From Betaproteobacteria bacterium (lineage in GTDB: Bacteria > Pseudomonadota > Gammaproteobacteria > Burkholderiales > Burkholderiaceae): a stretch of 64,000 nt of DNA. The stretch covers positions 1 to 64,000 of the forward strand of contig WRHV01000001.1 in the NCBI GenBank assembly GCA_009783065.1, given 5' to 3'. Made by a program: the position numbers and the translations under genes. The notes beneath the pieces are model-generated. The model worked only from the letters and a program-made list of their open reading frames with translations. It was not told where the DNA came from and did no database searches. Shown here piece after piece: positions 60,407 to 64,000 of this stretch (position 1 is its first letter; every line of letters begins with the position of its first letter).

Positions 60407-63106
60407 ATGCCGAATCCACAGAATCCAGCTTTTGCCAGAGTAGCGGAGGATATTGACGAACAGGAGACAGCGGAATGGCTTGAATCACTGGCTTCCGTCA
60501 TCAAAATTGAAGGCCCTGAGCGTGCGCATTACCTCGTGGAACGCCTTGCTGATCTGGGACGCCGTAAAGGCATTGAACTGCCTTTTTCAACCAATACGGC
60601 CTATGTTAATACCATTCCTCTCCATAAGGAGCAGCGTTCGCCCGGAAACATGGCGATCGAGTCGCGGCTTCGTGGACTGATGCGATGGAATGCGATGGCG
60701 ATGGTCGTTAGAGCCAATAGCGGTGATGACGGGCTGGGTGGCCATATTGCTTCCTTTACCTCGGTGGCGACCATGTTCGAAACGGGGTTTAATCATTTTT
60801 GGCGGGCGTCTACAGCCGATCACGAGGGTGATCTGGTTTATTTGCAGGGGCATTCCTCACCGGGCATCTATGCACGGGCGTTTCTGGAAGGACGCCTCAA
60901 TGAAGAGCAGCTCGCCAATTTCCGAAGGGAAGTGGGCGGGAATGGGCTTTCTTCCTATCCCCATCCCAAACTGATGCCTGATTTCTGGCAGTTCCCAACG
61001 GTATCCATGGGGCTTGGCCCGATTATGGCGTTATATCAGGCGCGTTTCATGAAATATTTGCATGCACGCGGTATTGCCGATACATCAGACCGGAAGGTCT
61101 GGGTTTTCTGCGGTGATGGCGAGATGGATGAGCCGGAATCCAAGGGTGCAATCAGCATGGCCGGGTATGAAAACCTGGATAATCTGATTATGGTGGTCAA
61201 TTGCAATTTACAGCGCCTGGATGGCCCGGTCAGGGGCAACGGCAAGATCATTCAGGAACTGGAATCGGATTTCCGGGGAGCCGGCTGGAATGTGATCAAG
61301 GTGATTTGGGGTTCTGACTGGGATGCGCTTCTCGCACAGGATCATGACAATGCCCTAAAAGTACTGATGATGAATACGGTGGATGGCGAATACCAGAATT
61401 ACAACGCGCAACGCGATGGCACCTACGCACGGGAGCATTTCTTTGGAAAGGATCCTCGGACACTCAAGATGGTTGCCAACATGTCGGATGACCAGATCTA
61501 TCGTCTTTCACGAGGTGGCCATGATCCTCAAAAAGTTTACGCGGCATTCAAGGCCGCGCATGACCACAAGGGACAGCCGACCATCATCTTGTGCAAGACC
61601 GTCAAGGGTTATGGTATGGGTGATGCGGCGGAAGGATTGAATATCGCACACCAGGTTAAAAAACTGGACTACAGTACGGTTTGCCGGCTACGTGATTCTG
61701 CAAGTGTGCCGATTCCGGATGATCAATTGCATGATGTGCCGTTTTACAAACCGGCTGATGATGCTCCCGAAATGGTGTATCTAAGAGAGAGAAGAGATGC
61801 GCTCGGCGGTTTTTTGCCCCAACGCCGTTTACGTGCAGATGAACAATTGCCGGTTCCGCCGCTATCCGCTTTTCAGCCGGTTTTGGAACCGTCTGCCGCA
61901 GGCAGGGAAACATCGACGACGCAAGCCTATGTCCGGATGATCAATCTGCTTTTACGGGATGCCGGGCTAGGCAATCGCATTGTGCCGATTATGGTGGATG
62001 AAGCACGCACATTTGGCATGGAAGGGCTTTTCCGGCAGATTGGCATTTTCAGCCAGCAAGGGCAGCTTTATGAGCCGGTTGATATAGACCAGGTTATGTA
62101 TTACCGTGAGGACAAGAACGGGCAGGTTCTCCAGGATGGAATTAATGAGGCGGGAGGAACGAGTTCCTGGATTGCTGCGGCAACATCCTATTCCAACCAT
62201 AACCGTATCATGATTCCGTTTTATACCTTTTATTCCATGTTTGGATTTCAGCGCACAGGTGATCTAATCTGGGCAGCCGCTGATTCGATGGCGCGAGGAT
62301 TCCTGATCGGCGGTACAGCCGGCCGGACCACATTGAATGGGGAAGGATTGCAGCATGAGGATGGGCATAGTCATATTATGGCGGCGACCATTCCTTCCTG
62401 CATGCCTTATGATCCGAGCTTTGCGCATGAAGTGGCTGTGATTATCCATGATGGATTGCAGCGCATGGTAAAACGGCAGGAAGATGTGTTTTATTACATC
62501 ACGGTTATGAATGAGTCGTACCCGCAGCCGGGCTTGAAACCAGGACAGGAAGAAGGCATTCTCAAGGGGATGTATCTTTTACAGGAAGGGGAAAAGGAAG
62601 CAAAGCATCGGGTACAGCTCCTGGGTTCCGGTACGATCCTGCGTGAGGCGCTTGCTGCTGCCGAATTGCTGAAAAAGGATTGGAGTATTGCGGCGGATGT
62701 TTGGTCTGTGCCGTCATTTACCATCGCCGCGCGAGATGGTCAGGATGCGGAACATTGGAATTTGGCGCATCCGGACGAAGAGCAGCGTATTCCGTATGTA
62801 ACACAGTGCTTGCAGAATACGGCGGGCCCGATTATTGCGTCGACGGATTATATCCGTGCTTTTGCCGAGCAGATTCGTGCCTATATTCCCGAAAATCGCC
62901 GGTATACCGTTTTGGGTACGGACGGATTTGGCCGTTCTGATACCCGAGCCAATTTGCGCCATTTCTTTGAGGTAGACCGTTACTACATCACGCTGTGCGC
63001 GTTACAGTCATTAAGCAGAGATAATGTGATTTCCGGTTCTACGGTTGGAGCGGCCATCCGGAAGTATGCGATTGATGTAAATAAGCCCAATCCGGTTAAC
63101 GAATAA
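60407..63106 (+). CDS. aceE: Pyruvate dehydrogenase E1 component (homodimeric)
   Basis: An 899-residue thiamine diphosphate enzyme that decarboxylates pyruvate and acetylates the lipoyl group of E2. GDGEMDEPESKGAI followed by NLIMVVNCNLQRLDGPVRGN is the ThDP/Mg motif (GDG-x~26-N). The N-terminal EWLESLASVIKIEGPERAHYL is typical of the alpha2 form. Length is close to the E. coli 887. Its cofactor is the product of the thi operon in this window. Confidence 0.97.
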   Translation: MPNPQNPAFARVAEDIDEQETAEWLESLASVIKIEGPERAHYLVERLADLGRRKGIELPFSTNTAYVNTIPLHKEQRSPGNMAIESRLRGLMRWNAMAMVVRANSGDDGLGGHIASFTSVATMFETGFNHFWRASTADHEGDLVYLQGHSSPGIYARAFLEGRLNEEQLANFRREVGGNGLSSYPHPKLMPDFWQFPTVSMGLGPIMALYQARFMKYLHARGIADTSDRKVWVFCGDGEMDEPESKGAISMAGYENLDNLIMVVNCNLQRLDGPVRGNGKIIQELESDFRGAGWNVIKVIWGSDWDALLAQDHDNALKVLMMNTVDGEYQNYNAQRDGTYAREHFFGKDPRTLKMVANMSDDQIYRLSRGGHDPQKVYAAFKAAHDHKGQPTIILCKTVKGYGMGDAAEGLNIAHQVKKLDYSTVCRLRDSASVPIPDDQLHDVPFYKPADDAPEMVYLRERRDALGGFLPQRRLRADEQLPVPPLSAFQPVLEPSAAGRETSTTQAYVRMINLLLRDAGLGNRIVPIMVDEARTFGMEGLFRQIGIFSQQGQLYEPVDIDQVMYYREDKNGQVLQDGINEAGGTSSWIAAATSYSNHNRIMIPFYTFYSMFGFQRTGDLIWAAADSMARGFLIGGTAGRTTLNGEGLQHEDGHSHIMAATIPSCMPYDPSFAHEVAVIIHDGLQRMVKRQEDVFYYITVMNESYPQPGLKPGQEEGILKGMYLLQEGEKEAKHRVQLLGSGTILREALAAAELLKKDWSIAADVWSVPSFTIAARDGQDAEHWNLAHPDEEQRIPYVTQCLQNTAGPIIASTDYIRAFAEQIRAYIPENRRYTVLGTDGFGRSDTRANLRHFFEVDRYYITLCALQSLSRDNVISGSTVGAAIRKYAIDVNKPNPVNE

Positions 63107-63171
63107 GAAAGCCGGACGCTGTATCGAAGGGGATAACATCAGGTGCCATGCCTGACTGAAAGGGCGGAATT

Positions 63172-64000
63172 ATGAGTTTAGTGGAAATCAAAGTACCGGA
63201 TATGGGTGACTTCAAGGATGTTGATGTTATCGAAGTGATGGTCAAGGAAGGTGACAGGATCGAGCCGGATCAATCGCTGATTACAGTCGAATCAGATAAG
63301 GCCAGCATGGAAATTCCTTCTCCGCAAGCCGGTATTGTCAAAGAAGTGAGAGTGAAACTGGGTGACAAGGTTTCGGAAGGAACGTTTCTGCTCGTTCTTG
63401 ATACGGGTGAGGCGGAAGTGCCGGTGGAAAAAGATAAAACAATCATGCCTGCACAGGCTGAAAAAGCGGAAGTACCCGCTCAAATTTCATCCCTATCTCC
63501 TGAGCCTTCACCCGTTACGACAGAATCGGGGAAGATGCCGGCGTATATGCCTTCCGCTTTGGAACAATTGTCTCATGCGTCCCCTTCCATTCGCAAGTTT
63601 GCACGGGAATTGGGGGTGGATTTGAACCAGGTTCGTGGAACAGGCCTTAAGGGGCGGATTCTGCGTGAAGATGTGCAGGTTTTTGTTAAGGCGGCACTCG
63701 CAGGAGGTGCCGCGCCATCCGGCGGTGCAATGGCGGATCATTTCCGCTTTCCGGCCTGGCCATCGCTTGATTTTAGTGGGTTCGGGGCGACTGAAATACA
63801 GCCGTTATCCCGTATTAAGCGAATCAGCGGACCCAATTTGCACCGTAATCTGGTCATGATTCCCCATGTGACACAATATGAGGATGCGGATGTGACAGAG
63901 CTTGAAGCTTTCCGCCAGTCGCAAAACAAGCTGCTTCAAACGGAAGGCGTCAAGCTGACCATGCTTTCTTTTGTGATCAAAGCCTGCATCGCGGTATTAA
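63172..64000 (+). CDS. aceF: Dihydrolipoamide acetyltransferase (E2), N-terminal part, runs off the window end
   Basis: The visible 276 codons encode one lipoyl domain (residues 1-78, lipoylated Lys in VESDKASMEIPS), a proline/alanine-rich linker, a peripheral subunit-binding domain (HASPSIRKFARELGVDLNQVRGTGLKGRILREDV) and the start of the catalytic domain (IQPLSRIKRISGPNLHRNLVMIPHVTQYEDADV). Only one lipoyl domain is present, against three in E. coli. The active-site DHR motif lies beyond the window. It follows aceE by 65 bases. Confidence 0.93.
   Translation, partial: MSLVEIKVPDMGDFKDVDVIEVMVKEGDRIEPDQSLITVESDKASMEIPSPQAGIVKEVRVKLGDKVSEGTFLLVLDTGEAEVPVEKDKTIMPAQAEKAEVPAQISSLSPEPSPVTTESGKMPAYMPSALEQLSHASPSIRKFARELGVDLNQVRGTGLKGRILREDVQVFVKAALAGGAAPSGGAMADHFRFPAWPSLDFSGFGATEIQPLSRIKRISGPNLHRNLVMIPHVTQYEDADVTELEAFRQSQNKLLQTEGVKLTMLSFVIKACIAVL

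Overview
The window is a 64 kb chromosomal segment of a betaproteobacterium. Gene order and protein families point to Burkholderiales, most likely an Oxalobacteraceae member (Oxalobacter-like). I infer this from the mraZ-to-lpxC wall and division cluster, the cmk-rpsA-ihfB-lapA-lapB-hldA block, orn next to an M48 peptidase and rsgA, and a base composition near 50% GC by eye. No 16S gene is present to confirm it. Almost everything is housekeeping, densely packed, with many 4-base ATGA overlaps. I see no prophage, CRISPR array, toxin-antitoxin pair, restriction system or tRNA.

Layout. 1-7.4 kb: the start of argF, rsgA and an M48/Ste24 peptidase on the minus strand; orn and a small soluble histidine kinase on plus; waaA on minus; an EEP-family hydrolase and a ClsB-type phospholipase D enzyme on plus. 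7.46-7.84 kb: RNase P RNA and its terminator. 8.1-26.4 kb: an AT-rich leader with four MraZ boxes, then mraZ-rsmH-ftsL-ftsI-murE-murF-mraY-murD-ftsW-murG-murC-ddl-ftsQ-ftsA-ftsZ-lpxC. 26.4-32.1 kb: a DciA-like gene facing lpxC, then secA, argJ and a DUF815 ATPase. 32.1-32.9 kb: the only accessory-looking patch, with an insertion-sequence-like end and an unrecognised AT-rich gene. 32.9-40.5 kb: valS on minus, then a TPP riboswitch driving thiC-thiS-thiG-thiD-thiE with a strong terminator. 40.5-50.1 kb: a ClsA-type cardiolipin synthase, uvrD, and the minus-strand train cmk-rpsA-ihfB-lapA-lapB-hldA. A 178-bp giant palindrome sits between lapA and lapB. 50.3-51.2 kb: a ZapB-like coiled-coil gene, zapA and 6S RNA. 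51.2-60.1 kb: a minus-strand train folD, prlC, holC, a DUF2486-like gene, dadA, ychJ, bioA, bioD, bioB. 60.4-64.0 kb: aceE and the start of aceF.

Functionally, the dcw cluster makes lipid II precursors (MurC-F, Ddl, MraY, MurG), builds the septum (FtsLIWQAZ) and runs into LpxC, the committed step of lipid A synthesis. WaaA, HldA, LapA and LapB add further lipopolysaccharide functions. The thi and bio groups make thiamine and biotin. Thiamine diphosphate serves AceE; lipoate is carried by AceF.

The observations most worth a second look are the lapA-lapB palindrome, a compensated base-pair change in the near-universal P4 helix of RNase P RNA with a nearby hairpin whose loop matches the consensus P4 strand, an alternating-histidine tail on BioB, and the orphan gene beside the insertion-sequence-like relic. 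I did not find a convincing new multi-gene system.
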